From: Flaccisagitta enflata
Taxonomy: Eukaryota > Chaetognatha > Sagittoidea > Aphragmophora
Assembly (NCBI GenBank): GCA_965153355.1
Contig: OZ231128.1
Span: forward strand, 37,386,001-37,450,000
Length of the DNA stretch: 64,000 nt
Reading direction: 5' to 3'
The notes below the pieces were generated by a model. It saw only the letters and a list, made by a program, of their open reading frames with translations. It did not search any database and was not told the DNA's origin. Shown in pieces: positions 11,028 through 23,731 of this stretch (within the stretch, counting starts at the first letter, position 1; every line of letters starts with the position of its first letter). A program made the position numbers and the translations under genes.

Positions 11028-12060
11028 AATCTGAACAGTATCTGGGTCCGCGAAGGAGGGGGGTTAAAGATCACCAATTCCATAAGATCGCTATAACCAA
11101 AAGATGGCTAACCTTGTAAGTTCGCTAAAACTATAATTTTTTTCATTTAGAGCCTTCATATAAAGTTCCATGCAAATCCGTTTAAAAATGGCAAAGTTAT
11201 GCACGTTTTTCACTTTTAGGCTAGTAGGGTGGTTGGGTGGTAGGCTGGTTTGGATAAATAGTGTGCATATGTTGAGTTCTTCCATTTAGAGACTCCATAC
11301 CAAGTTTCCACCAAATTGGTTGAAAAATATCCAATTTATGCAAATTTTTCATTTTTAGACCGGTAAGCTGGTTGGGTGGTAGGTCGGTTTGACTAGTTAG
11401 CATGCTCAAACATAAATATATCACATACATGTGTTGAGTCCTTCCATTTAGAGACTCCATACCAAATTTCAACCAAATTGGTTGAAAAACGCCAAAGTTA
11501 TGCACATTTTTCACTTTTAGGCTGGTAGGCTGGTTAGGTGGTAGACTGGTTTGACAGGATAAATAGTGTGCACTATATGTTGAGTTCTTCTATTTAGAGA
11601 CTCCATACCAAGTTTCAACCAAATTAGTTGAAAATGACAAAGTTATGCAAGTTTTTCATTTTTTTGGTTGATAGGCTGTTGGGTAGGTCTGTTTGGCCAG
11701 TTATGCCTCAAATGCATATAAATCACATACATATGTTGAGTCCTTCCATTTAGAGACTCCATACCAAATTTCAACCAAATCGGTTGAAAAATGCCAAAGT
11801 TATGCATGTTTTTCATTTTTGGGCCAGTAAGCTGGTTGGGCCGGTTGGGTTGGTCGGATCACAAAAATTGGATAGGATGTAAAGCGCCTTACCCTAGTAC
11901 AACTTCCCACCAAATATGAACCAAATCGGTTAAAGCATTAAGAGATTATCCATTTTCAAAATCATGCTGTAACCATGGCGAACGACGACAACGACGACGA
12001 CACCCTACCAACAACCAGATTATGGTCCGCGTCGGAATGATATACCGTCGCGGACAAAAA
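11028..12060 (+). mobile_element. Helentron-like element, family F5, with ~158-bp tandem core (copy 1)
   Basis: The 5' end carries GGGTCCGCGA. The core is a tandem array with a period of about 150-160 bp: TGTTGAGTYCTTC recurs near 11274, 11432, 11579 and 11733. Units share GGCTGGTAGGCTGGTTGGG and the CCAAATYGGTTGAAAAA phrase. After a short ACGACGACAACGACGACGAC tract, the 3' end is a hairpin with stems GTCCGCG (12025-12031) and CGCGGAC (12049-12055), then AAAAAG. The 5' word GTCCGCGA is the reverse complement of the start of the 3' arm plus one base (TCGCGGAC). There is no real ORF. Confidence 0.72.
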
Positions 12061-12231
12061 GACGCGGGGTCACAATATGTATCGTTGCGGACGGGTGGGC
12101 AGGAGCATCCAACCCCTATCCACACCGCATTGCCCCCCCCCCACACAGATGCCCAAAAAAGCATCTAAAACGCTAGGTTTTCAGTTTTAAATGGTGCGTT
12201 GTGGACGGACCGACGGATGACCGCAACTAAA
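12058..12231 (+). mobile_element. Helentron-like element, family F2, directly downstream of F5
   Basis: It starts GACGCGGGGTCACAATAT immediately after the F5 3' end, has GTTGCGGACGGGTGGGCAGG, then a short GGACGGACCGACGG tract. It ends ACCGCAACTAAAAA. The 5' word GTTGCGG is complementary to the 3' CCGCAAC. The next family F1 5' end follows with no gap. Confidence 0.65.
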
Positions 12232-12345
12232 AACAAGGCCGAATACTGGTCACAAGCGGCGAGGCAGGGGCACATATATGTTTGAGGGGGACACAGGTGA
12301 GACGGTCGAAAGGATGGACGGACCAACCGACACTGAGGAAGAGCG
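12232..12345 (+). mobile_element. Helentron-like family F1, 5' fragment abutting F2
   Basis: AACAAGGCCGAATAC begins in the terminal A-run of the F2 element. A GGCAGGGGC word and a GATGGACGGACCAACCGAC tract follow. I do not find the 3' hairpin, so this is a truncated or diverged copy. Confidence 0.5.
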
Positions 12346-12924
12346 TACATAAAGAAAATTTTGACCACGTTTTTTGGTTCGCCGCATGTCAAAAATCGTG
12401 CGAAATATGACCGACAGCGTCTTGACAACCGAGCATTCCAATCTCGTTGGCATAAACATGCGAAATGCACCCAATCTAGGATGTCGCATGATAAAGTTTC
12501 GGCGAGGCCAGGATTAAAAATTTAGTTGAATCAAGCATAATTTGTCTTTGGTGCTAAACGGAAATCAATTTCGTCTTAAAAACCGCAGAGTGGAAGAGGA
12601 GGAAACCACACATTGAAACAATTTGAGAGCAGCTCGAAAGATTTTGAGAAAAAAAGCCTGGTTTCAATTTCATAGTTCAACGACATAAACATGTAAGCCA
12701 GAAAAGATTTCTTCGAGGACTGACTCAGAAAGTTTAAGAGAAAGAATCGAATCGAGTGCCAACATGAGAGAAGGGCGGACCAACCAAAGTACACAGATAT
12801 GCAGACACAGATACAGTATGTGCGTGTGCGAAAACAAATTGATAAGCAGGCAAACAGACCGGGGAACAGGCAAACCCACAAAGAATTAGGGAGAGGTGAA
12901 AAACAGGAGGAAGAATAAAAAAAA
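12346..12924. other. No gene recognised
   Basis: Unique-looking sequence. ORFs of 70-136 codons on the minus strand have no recognisable domain and overlap each other in several frames, so I treat them as chance. No repeat family was identified. Confidence 0.4.
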
Positions 12925-12954
12925 AATCTTGAAAGAGTATGGGTCCGCGACTGG

Positions 12955-14045
12955 GGTAAAACGGCGTTGTCAAACAGTGTTGTCAAACGGCGTTGTCGAA
13001 CGCCGTTGTCGAATGGCGTTGTCGAACGGCGTTGTCAAACGGCGTTGTCAAACGGCGTTGTCAAACGGCGTTGTCAAACGGCGTTGTCAAACGGCGTTGT
13101 CAAACGGCGTTGTCAAACGGCGTTGTCGCGGCGTTGTCAAGCGGCGTTGTCAAGCAACGCGTTGTCAAGCGGCGTTGTCAAGCGGCGTTGTCCAGCGGCG
13201 TTGTCAAGCGGCGTTGTCAAGCGGCGTTGTCAAACAGCGTTGTATAGCGGCGTTGTCAAAAGCAGCGTTGTCAAGCGGCGTTATCCAACGGCGTTGTCAG
13301 CGGCGTTGTGCTGGCGTTGTCAAGCGGCGTTGTCAAGCGGCGTTGTCAAGCGGCGTTGTCAAAACGGCGTTGTCAAAACGACGTTGTCAGAACAACGTTG
13401 TCAAGCAGCGGCGTTGTCAAAGCGGCGTTGTCAAGCGGCGTTGTCAAGCGGTTGTCAAACGGCGTTGTCAACTGGCGTTGTCAAGCGGCGTTGTCAAACA
13501 GCGTTGGCGTTGTCAAGCGGCGTTGTCAAACAGCGTTATCACGCGGCGTCGTCAAGCGGCGTAGTCAAGCGGAGTTGTCAAGCGGCGTTGTCAAGCGGCG
13601 TTGTCAACCATAGCGTTATCAAGCAGCGTTGTCAACGGTTGTCCAAGCAGCGTTGTCAAACAGCGTTGTCAAGCGGCGTTGTCAAGCGGCGTTGTCAGGC
13701 GGCGTTGTCAGGCGTTGTCAAGCGGCGTTGTCAAACAGCGTTGTCAGCGGCGTTGTCAAAAGCGGCGTTGTCAAGCGGCGTTGTCCGCCAGCGTTGTCAA
13801 ACTGGCGGCGTTGTCAAGCGATTATGCTTGGCGTTGTCAAGCGGCGTTGTCAGTCGGCGTTGTCAAATGGCGTTGTCAAACAGCGTTGTCAAACGGCGAT
13901 GTTGTTGAACGGCGATGTTGTTGAACGGCGATGTTGTCGGCGATGTTGTCGGCGTTGTCAAACGGCGTTGTCGAAGTGTTGTCAAAAGCCGTTGTCAAAT
14001 ACCATTGTCAAACAGTGTTGTCAAATGGTCTTGTCAAATAGCGGT
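12955..14045. repeat. 13-bp minisatellite, unit near AAACGGCGTTGTC
   Basis: Around 80 imperfect copies, with AAACGG dominating at the left and AAGCGG further right, plus occasional partial units. Because 13 is not a multiple of 3, all three plus frames read a 13-residue repeat (39 nt). That explains the long repetitive ORFs here, which I reject as proteins. Confidence 0.95.
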
Positions 14046-14229
14046 CAAATAGGGGTTGAGAGATAAGCTGCTTTGTTCATATACATAGGTTATGCACATT
14101 TTTCACTTTTAAGGTGGTAGGCTGGTAGGCTGGTTGGGTGGTAGGCCGGTTAGCATGCTAAAATCTTTACAAATCAAATACATATGTTGAGTCCTTCCAT
14201 TTAGAGAAAACATACCAAGTTTACACCTA

Positions 14230-14942
14230 CAGTGGAAACCTGATATAACGGTTTTGAAGGGACTTGGGAATTTTGGTTGTTAAATCCGAATGTTGTTAAA
14301 TCGAATTACCATTTTGATAATTTTCTTATGAAAAAAAAGCTGTAGTAAAATCAAATTAGCCTATATATATGCTGAATGAATTTCAGTGGTTAATTATTCA
14401 TGCAATTAGCAAACAGAGCGAGAGATTTACAGATAGAGCCTTTGATATGCTTGTTTTAATATATTCATGATGAATTATTGCATATAATATACTATAACTT
14501 TTTAGCTAGTATAGAATATTGTAATACTTATATAAAAATCCATTTTGATTTAAATCTATCTTAACAAAAATAATAAAAATATTCATTTTTATTCCATAAT
14601 TTTTGTATTTCTTTTATTCTTTTTTCCATGCACTTGTTTGAATTTTTTATTCAAACCTTTTTAGTTTTTGTAATAATAAATGTTAGCTAAAATAATAATT
14701 AATCATGAATAGATTTATTGTCAAATCAATCAAAATATACTTCAATACCGTTAAATTAGGTGAAAAGTTTCTACGGGACCAAAAAATAAAACCTGTAAAT
14801 CAGGTTTAGCTGTTAAATCAGGTGTTGTTATATCAGGAAAAATTAACATTGTAAAAACCTATAAAATTTTGGGACCTAAGCATCATGGTTGCTAAATCAG
14901 AAGTGCTGTTAAATCAGGTGCCGATAAGGCAGTAGTCCACTG
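14230..14942. mobile_element. pogo/Tigger-like MITE inserted in the F5 tandem array
   Basis: The left end is CAGTGGAAACCTGATATAAC and the right end is AGTAGTCCACTG, with flanking TA at 14228-14229 and 14943-14944. Internal phrases such as GTTGTTAAATC and GCTGTTAAATCAGG occur in both halves. The flanks rejoin to the uninterrupted unit sequence (AAGTTT..CACC / AATCAGTTGAAAAA), which confirms the insertion point. Length 713 bp, no ORF. Confidence 0.85.
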
Positions 14943-16147
14943 TAATCAGTTGAAAAACGCCAAAGTTATGAAATTTTTTCACTTTAAGGCTGGTAGGCTA
15001 GTTGGGTGGTAGGCCGGTTTGGCTGGTTAGCATGCTAAAATCTTCACAATTCAAATACTTATATTGAGTCCTTCTATTCAGAGACTATATACCAAGTTTC
15101 AACAAAATCAGTTGAAAAATGCAGAAGTTATGCACATTTTTCACTATTCGGCTGGTAGGCTGGTTGGGTGGTAGGCCGGTTTGGCTGGTTAGCATGCTGA
15201 AATCTTTACAATTCAAATACATATGTTGAGTCCTTCCATTTAGAGACTACATACCAAATTTTAACCAAATCGGTTGAAAAATGCAGAAGATTATACCTTT
15301 TTCACTTTTTTTTGGTAGGTTGGTTTTGGGTGGTGAGCCGGTTTGGCTGGTTAGCATGCTAAAATCTTTACAATTCAAATACATATGTTGAGTCCTTCCA
15401 TTTAGAGACTACATGCCAAGTTTCAACCAAATCGGTTGAAAAATGCAGAAGTTATGCATGTTTTTCACTTTTTGGCTGGTAGGCTGGTTGGGTGGTAGGC
15501 CAGTTTTGCCAGTTAGCATGCTAAAATCTTTACAATTCAAATACATATGTTGAGTCACCATTTAGAAGACTACATAAGTTTCAACCAAATCAGTTGAAAG
15601 CAGAAGTTATGCACGTTTTCACTTTTTGGCTGATAGGCTGGTTGGGTGGTAGGCCAGGTTTGGCCAGATTAGCCTAAAATCTTTACATTCAAATACATAT
15701 GTTGAGTCCTTCCATTTAGAGGCTACATACCAAGTTTCAACCAAATCGGTTGAAAAATGCCAAAGTTATGCACATTTTTCACTTTTAGGCTGGTAGGCTG
15801 GTTGGGCCGGTTGGGTGGGTCGGATCATAACATACGCATAGGCCGCAAAGCGGCTTACCCTAGTACAACTTCCCTCCAAATATGAAGCAAATCGGTCAAG
15901 GCGTTCAAAAGTTAGCCCATTTTTAAAAGTGTGGACAGCGACGACGACGACAACAACGACGACGACGACACCCACCCGCCTCGAATTATAGTCCGCGTCG
16001 GAATGGTATTCCGTCGCGGACAAAAACGAGGTAAACACATTAACGGACAGAACGGCAGTGCACTACACCGAAGACAGATGGGCAGACAGGAAGACGGACA
16101 GACCGATAGACAGGCAGGTAGATGGGCAAAAAGACGGGTAGGTAAAC

Positions 16148-16750
16148 AAATCTAACAGAAAAATATACAGGTAGACATATGGACAGGTAGACATATGGAC
16201 AGGTAGACATATGGACAGGTAGACATATGGACAGGTAGACATATGGACAGGTAGACATATGGACAGGTAGACATATGGACAGGTAGACATATGGACAGGT
16301 AGACATATGGACAGGTAGACATATGGACAGGTAGACATATGGACAGGTAGACATATGGACAGGTAGACATATGGACAGGTAGACATATGGACAGGTAGAC
16401 ATATGGACAGGTAGACATATGGACAGGTAGACAGATGGACAGATAGACAGATGGACAGGTAGACAGATGGACAGATGGACAGGTAGACAGATGGACAGGT
16501 AGAAAGATGGACAGGTAGACAGATGTACAGGCGAACAAATTGACAGGCGGACAAATTGACAGGCGGACAAATTGACAGGCGGACAAATTGACAAGCGGAC
16601 AAATTGACAGGCGGACAAATTGACAAGCGGACAAAATAACAGGCGGACAAATTAACAGGTGGACAGATTGACAGGCGGACAGATTGACAGACGGACAGAT
16701 TTACAGGCGGACAGATGGAAAGATTGACGGGCAGACATATCGACAGGCAA
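16148..16750. repeat. 16-bp minisatellite, unit ACAGGTAGACATATGG
   Basis: About 37 copies. The left half is nearly perfect ACAGGTAGACATATGG; the right half shifts to ACAGGTAGACAGATGG and then to ACAGGCGGACAAATTG. The resulting reading frames have a 16-residue period (Cys/Leu/Ser-rich) and are not genes. Confidence 0.95.
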
Positions 16751-17525
16751 ACATGCAGACAGGTCAACTGATAAATAGGAATACAAAGGCAGACAATGAG
16801 ATAATGACGAGTTACGGCTCTTGAAAACGCTACCAGCTACACACTTCGGCTATTAATAAGCGACAATTGAATAAGACCATATCGAACGGTCGAGTACCGA
16901 AAACCAGTATTTTTGCCGTAAAAGCACCACGTGACAATACTACAGCCTGGACCTTCAATCGTCGCTCTCTCCAAACATGAAGAGACGAAATCGGACGCAA
17001 ATGAGAGCAGTTGACACTGTTTGCCAGAGATTCAGTTTGGGAAACTTAAGTCATGAAAACGTTTTTAGATAGCGTACTCGCTCCAGCCCACCCGTCCAGC
17101 CTTTTTTGGTCTTTTTCAGTCAATTCTTACGTAACACCTTGCTCTTTCAGGCTTTTCCATGTAAGTTAGATAGCATATAGCAGTATCTATGCAGTATCTA
17201 ACCCTGCCCAGTGACTCAGTGGTTTCGACCGCATACCCATCCGCATACGTCAGAAATTTTATGGCTACGTACGATATCCATTCTTTGTATACTTTAAAGC
17301 CCAACTCAATGAGCCATGATTATACGCCTGCTTCGGAACACCGTGCAAATAAATCGATCGTCAAAATTACGAGATCGAAATGAAAAAAAAGAGTTCTAAA
17401 ATCTGAACCGAGCACAATCTGCAGGCAATCCCTGGTAAAGCGTCAGATCAAGGGAACTACGAAATGCATGTTTGCATTACGATTTGAGGCCAGGTTCGGG
17501 GTGCATTAGGATTAGGTAGAGAAGA
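16751..17525. other. No gene recognised
   Basis: Two short ORFs of about 60 codons overlap on opposite strands near 17,116-17,383 and have no recognisable motif. There is a GCACGTGACAATAC region near 16,928 and otherwise unique sequence. I can assign no function. Confidence 0.4.
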
Positions 17526-20449
17526 GATTAGATTAGATTAGATTATAATTGCTCAATAATGTGCATTCGTCACATAAACAATAACAATTGTTTTTGAGCT
17601 TTACAAATAAATAATAAATAGAGTACAAAGGATATTTTCAGCAATGTTTTCAGCGTAATTTACTGGGAGCTTGGAGACTGAGACACAGATCAGAGGACTT
17701 TGGTTCAGGTTATTTTCTACAGTACTATCTATGATACATGTATTACTCTCTTCACTGTAATTCAGTGCTCCTTTTTCATGGTTCCGTGGGCGCAATTTGT
17801 GCTCCATACATTCTCAATTTTGGGAATGATGTCGCGTAATACAGTTATATCATTTGAATAAATATTTGTAAATGGAATCTTGTTGTCATGATCATAGTAA
17901 TTAATAGCGCGGAATTTTTTACAATGATTTAGACGGTGTTCCTCATCATCAATTGTTCCACAATCATTACATGTAATACTTGCGCTCCCTTTAAAATTGC
18001 GCCCACATTCTAACATGCCAAAACGTGCAATCATTATTGTCTTTGTCTCTTGTTTTGTACATAGTAGAATTTCTTCACATGGTTTTCTTTCGTAATAGTC
18101 AGAGTTGAGAACATTAACTATGCTCGCGGTTTTAGTTTTAACTTCGCGGGCGCCATTAACTATTTTGTGACAATCGTCATAGAGGCGCCCCTTGTTCTTC
18201 ACCTCCACCTTATCTTTCACTATTTTTGACCATTGCCTTATAGTGAAACTTTTTATTTCCGCAAAGTCTGTTGGAAGGTTGTAGTCTACAAGAGTTTCTT
18301 TTATACTCTTGCTCCATCCCAGGTTCATAGATTCGAGTCTATGGAAGGCTTTTTTCGTCCAATGTTGATCTTCTCTAATGAGAATTCGGTGAAGGTAGTT
18401 TAGTCTTTTTTGATCCATGCGATGGCTGGTGTATAGCGTGCCAAAAGTAAATATCAGGGCTGGAGTCGGTGTGTGGGAAGGGAGGTCAAATAGATATTTC
18501 AGTGCTTGAATTTCGATTTTTTCAAGCTCAGTTGTTTCCCCACGATTGAGTGTCCATGACTCTGCGTTGGTCAGTGGGCCTGATATTGTTACCTTTTCAT
18601 GTAGTTCAAGTAGTACGTTAGTCTCAATCATTTTTAAAACCTCGTTTGCAGCAATGCAATTGAGGGTGATGGTAGTTGCTGTTGCTTGGTTTTTTCTCAT
18701 TTCAAGGTTTTTTGCATTTTTTCCATCATTTGTGAGTAGATCTCCTAAGTACTTATATGAGGTGGTCTCTTCAATAGGCATGTCACCTATTTTCCATTCT
18801 TTTTGATCATCAGAATGTCGACCTACCCTCATGACCTTGCATTTGTCTTGGCCCCAGCATAGCTTGTGCCTCAAAGCAAAGTCATTCATATTTATAAGCA
18901 TTTTTTGTTGATTTTCTACGCCATCTACGCAAGAAACAACATCTACCCACAGGAGGACAGCAATGATGAAAGCTACGTCGAGGACAAAACCCTCATTTGT
19001 TTCCTCAAGCTCTTCAGCTAGGGAGTCCATGAGTTTGGCAAACATCCTGCCGGTGAGGCGAGAGCCCTGTTTGCCTCCTATTTCCATTGGGACTTCTCGT
19101 GTTAAGCCAAATCTTGTTTTCATAATTGCGCTTAAATCACTGTTCAAATTTTTCAAAATACGCCAAGCTTTTCCTCTAAGTCCTTTGTCCCACATTAATG
19201 TAAGCATATCACTATTACTTGCATTGTCATAAGCTTTTTGGACATCATAAAAAGTGAAAAATGATGCCCTTTTTTGTTTTATGGCTATGTCAAACATGGC
19301 TCGCATTAGGAAGAGGTGGTCAAAAGTGGAGGCATTCTTTTTTCCACCGCCTTGTGCTTGGGTAAACGATATTGTACTCTCAATTCGATTATCTATGAGT
19401 GTATCAAAAATTGTCCCAATGGCAGAAGAGGTAGTTATGCCCCTATAGTTTGCCAGGTTTTCACAGTCTCCTTTTCCTTTAGGTACACTGGTTATGTATC
19501 CAGTATTGAACTGTTTTGGAATGATTTCATTTATCCATATTGTTTTTATCATGGGCATGAGGAAAGTAATCATGGTCTGACCAGGACGCTTCAGCATCTC
19601 ATTTTTGAAGTCTGGTGTAGATTTGCCATTCTTTTTCAGACTGACAATTTTCATTACTTCCTCTTCAGAGGGCATTTCATTATACCTGGTATCTTCATGT
19701 TCAATGTCATTTGTGTATTTTTCAAGTTTGACATCGACATCATGGTGGTATGGATGAAATGGAAACACTTTTCTTTTGAAGAGATTTTGGTAGTAGTCTG
19801 CTGTTGTTTCTTTTATTGCTTCAGGCGTGAATTGTCTTTGTCCATTTACGTCTTTTACTACCAACGATTCTAGGGCAGGATCTCTGGTCATTTGTTTTTT
19901 GTAACCCCAGAAAGTCCTTCCTGTTGTATCGTCAGTCATTTGCTCAAATTTTCGTTTTATTTGCTCTGTCTTTTCTCTGACAATTTCTATTCTTGTGGCC
20001 TCCTGAATCTTCTTGTGGTCTAAGATCAAGAGGTTTCTTTTCTCTTTGTCTGTCTCGTCTCGTATTCTTTTCTTTAAGTCTCTTTTCGTTTGTCTCAAAT
20101 CCTTAATTTCTTTGGATACTTTTCCAAAATGACCTTGTTTGAAGGTGGTTTTTCCTATGGACTCTCTTGCGGCATTGTCAATCTGTTTGCACCATTTGTC
20201 ACATCTATCCTGCAGAGGTAAACTTTCGTCAGTAATTATTTGTGTGGCTGTTGAGCATCTCTTTTCAAGTTCTTGCTTGAAAATTTCCCATTTTTCAGGC
20301 GGTGCTCTGATGTTCCAGCCCACATGTTTTATCTTTTTTATCTTTGCTATATTCCCTATGTTTAGTTCGATGTAAATGGTGTTATGGTCCGTTTCGTTTT
20401 TGCCAGTTAATTTATACAGACCATCTTCATCAATGATCATTTTTGATAT
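17526..20449 (-). mobile_element. 5'-truncated non-LTR (LINE-type) retrotransposon
   Basis: On the minus strand it starts at the tail end of an apurinic-type endonuclease domain (TDHNTIYIEL, the SDH-like motif), continues through reverse transcriptase, and ends in a short 3' UTR. The 3' tail is TAATC repeated about four times near 17526-17546, a tandem-repeat tail as in several LINE clades (CR1/L2, R4, RTE). The endonuclease N-terminus is absent; in its place is a (GA)n tract. This is a typical 5' truncation, probably with a microsatellite at the junction. Confidence 0.8.
17762..20449 (-). pseudogene. Reverse transcriptase ORF, open but with a damaged active site
   Basis: This is a single open frame of about 896 codons. 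Order of domains: end of the endonuclease (TDHN), a charged linker with coiled-coil character, then RT blocks. The blocks include GYITSVPKGKGDCENLANYRG, split here as the fingers motif with NYRGIT; QGGGKKNASTFDHLFLMRAM; FYDVQKAYDN, carrying the first catalytic Asp; and GGKQGSRLTGRMFAKLMDSL. The expected (Y/F/W)xDD box reads LWVDVVSC, so one Asp codon is missing without a frameshift. The C-terminus has CNDCGTIDDEEHRLNHC, a CCHC-like finger usual in LINE ORFs. Reading upstream of the (GA)n tract is an artefact. Catalysis is expected to be dead. Confidence 0.8.

Positions 20450-20529
<80 letters not shown>
20450..20529. repeat. (GA)n microsatellite at the LINE truncation point
   Basis: A pure GA tract lies exactly where the LINE's endonuclease domain stops. 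It reads as poly(Ser-Leu) in frame with the reverse transcriptase, so it falsely lengthens that ORF towards 20,620. Confidence 0.9.
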
Positions 20530-21916
<1,387 letters not shown>

Positions 21917-21931
21917 AAGCTTAGGCAAAGG

Positions 21932-22454
21932 TGTAGGAGACGGCCGCACTTATATAAACGTGTGTTTTGGCATTTTTTCATGCGATGCCACTGACAATGA
22001 ACTTCAGGTGACATCCCTACCCCCTAACTCAACCCTACCCCTTAAACACAGCCCTACCTCAAAACTCAGCCCTACCCCAAAACTCAACCCTACCCCAAAA
22101 CCCAGCCCTACCCCAAAACCCAACCCTACCCCTAAACCCAACCCCTAAACCCAACCCTACCCATAAATCCAACCCTACCCCTAAACCCAACCCCTGATCC
22201 CAACCCCTCCCTAAACCTTCCCTACCCCTAAACCCAACCCTGCCCTAAACCCACCTACCTAAACCTAACCTACCTAAACCCAACCCTACCCCTAAACCCA
22301 ACCCTACCCCTTAAACCCAACCCTTCCCTTACCCCAAAACCCAACCCTACCCCTAAAACCCAAATTCCAACCTATCCAAAAGTTCAACCCTGTTGAATTT
22401 GGTAATAAAACATAGGTTGGAATGGTATAAACTAAGTGCGGCCGTCTCCTACAC
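21932..22454. mobile_element. TIR foldback element with a telomere-like CCCTAA-rich core
   Basis: GTGTAGGAGACGGCCGCAC (21932-21950) and its exact reverse complement (22436-22454) flank the unit. The inverted similarity continues inwards (TTATATAAAC against GGTATAAACTAA) and outwards to AAGCTT. Between them, 22014-22391 is a degenerate array of CCCTACCCC, CCTAAACCCAAC and CCCAAAACC units on a (C3TA2)-like theme. No TTAGGG-exact array is present, so this is an interstitial minisatellite inside a mobile element and not a chromosome end. Confidence 0.75.
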
Positions 22455-22852
22455 GTAGACCAAAGCTTACGATTCCGCCTACACCACAGCACCTACCTAA
22501 CAGCGCATGTACATATTGGCAGTCGTAGTCGTACCAGCAGCGATTGAAATCCACAAATAACGCATACGTATTTCTTGCACGTATTTTTTGGTTCATGCAA
22601 AGGTAATTTTTTGACACGATAAGTCGAGAATGACAGCGGAGTTTATTCAATAACCGTAAAAGATCAGAAACTGTTTAAACGATTTGTCTACGGGCAAATT
22701 CTGTACAACTGTTTAGCCAAGCAACAGTCTGGCTCTGACTGAGCTGCATCAAGTCGAAGAAGACGCTGTTAATCGCTGCGTCACTCCGGTTAGAAAGAAC
22801 CATGTTCAGTCGACCTTGTCAACCCTCTACACTACGGTTGCTTTCGCTCTCT

Positions 22853-22958
<106 letters not shown>

Positions 22959-22970
22959 GGTTTGATAGGG

Positions 22971-23155
22971 AACAAGGCCGGATACACGGCTACCGAAGTG
23001 GGTGGGCAGGGGCCATATTCGAGGTCACCAAACCATTTGGGCAGGAGAAGTAAGGTCAAAGAAATAAAATCATAAAAAAGTAAAGCGTGACCGGCAGAGC
23101 AACCAACCGACCGACGGACAAAGCGGGTTGTAGAGTCGCATGCACGCGACTAACA
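22971..23155 (+). mobile_element. Helentron-like element, family F1, compact full-length copy
   Basis: AACAAGGCCGGATACACGGC opens the element, GTGGGCAGGGGCC follows, then AACCAACCGACCGACGG and the 3' hairpin AGTCGCATGCACGCGACT with AACAAG. At 185 bp it is the shortest complete copy here and defines the minimal structure. Confidence 0.78.
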
Positions 23156-23242
23156 AGTCTGACCGCTTCCCTTCCTTAGGCAATTTTATTTTTAACTAAG
23201 ATGTTCTGAGTTCTGACAGAAACGGATATTCATGAGTAATTT

Positions 23243-23249
23243 GTTGTTG

Positions 23250-23281
<32 letters not shown>

Positions 23282-23285
23282 GTCG

Positions 23286-23328
<43 letters not shown>

Positions 23329-23559
23329 GGTGGTGGTGGTGGTGGTGGTGGTGGTGGTGGTGGTGGTGGTGGGGGTGGTGGTGGTGGTGGTGGTGGTCTG
23401 ACTATCATGACATCAACTGTGATAGTAACGACGACGGGCCACGGGAAAAGCAGCACTAACGAAATTTGAAACAACAATAACAACAACAACGCCAATAACA
23501 GCAACAACAACAACAACAGCAACAACAACAACCACCACTGTTTCCACTGCCGTTGCCTC

Positions 23560-23621
<62 letters not shown>

Positions 23622-23625
23622 TTAC
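23243..23625. repeat. Compound trinucleotide repeats (GTC, TTG, TGG, CAA)
   Basis: Successive blocks: (GTC)n to 23285, (TTG)n to 23328, (GTG)n to 23398, then CAA-rich to about 23535 and (TTG)n at 23563-23620. The (CAA) and (TTG) blocks are complementary and could form a hairpin about 300 nt across. Confidence 0.9.
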
Positions 23626-23731
23626 TTCTACTGTTGTTGTCATTTGTCTTATTACATGTACTGCGAGGCAGGGATTGAACTGACAGAAAATCGATCATTT
23701 TGCAGCTTCGGAAAGATTTGCATTCGGCATA

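Larger units (their letters stand above)
12925..16027 (+). mobile_element. Helentron-like element, family F5, with two tandem cores (copy 2)
   Basis: The 5' end GGGTCCGCGACTGGGG matches copy 1, including the flanking AAAAATCTTGAAAGAGTAT. The body has a 13-bp minisatellite (12955-14045), then units of the ~158-bp array at about 14185, 15065, 15223, 15388, 15548 and 15698, interrupted by a pogo-like MITE at 14230-14942. It ends with the stronger F5 hairpin: GTCCGCG (15991-15997), an inner stem GGAAT/ATTCC, CGCGGAC (16015-16021) and AAAAACG. It is about 3.1 kb with no genuine coding region. Confidence 0.7.

Noticed and set aside
13000-14000. CRISPR-like appearance of short regular repeats
   Set aside because: Units are directly adjacent with no unique spacers, and the window is eukaryotic.
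12896-14066. Long repetitive ORFs (up to 313 codons) with a 13-residue period
   Set aside because: They are the three frames of a 13-bp minisatellite; the repeat changes frame freely and shows no codon-level constraint.
16040-16767. Minus-strand ORFs of 160-234 codons rich in Cys, Leu and Ser
   Set aside because: Produced by the 16-bp minisatellite; all three frames are open.
22014-22391. Chromosome end (telomere)
   Set aside because: The array is degenerate, internal, and bounded by inverted repeats with unique DNA on both sides.
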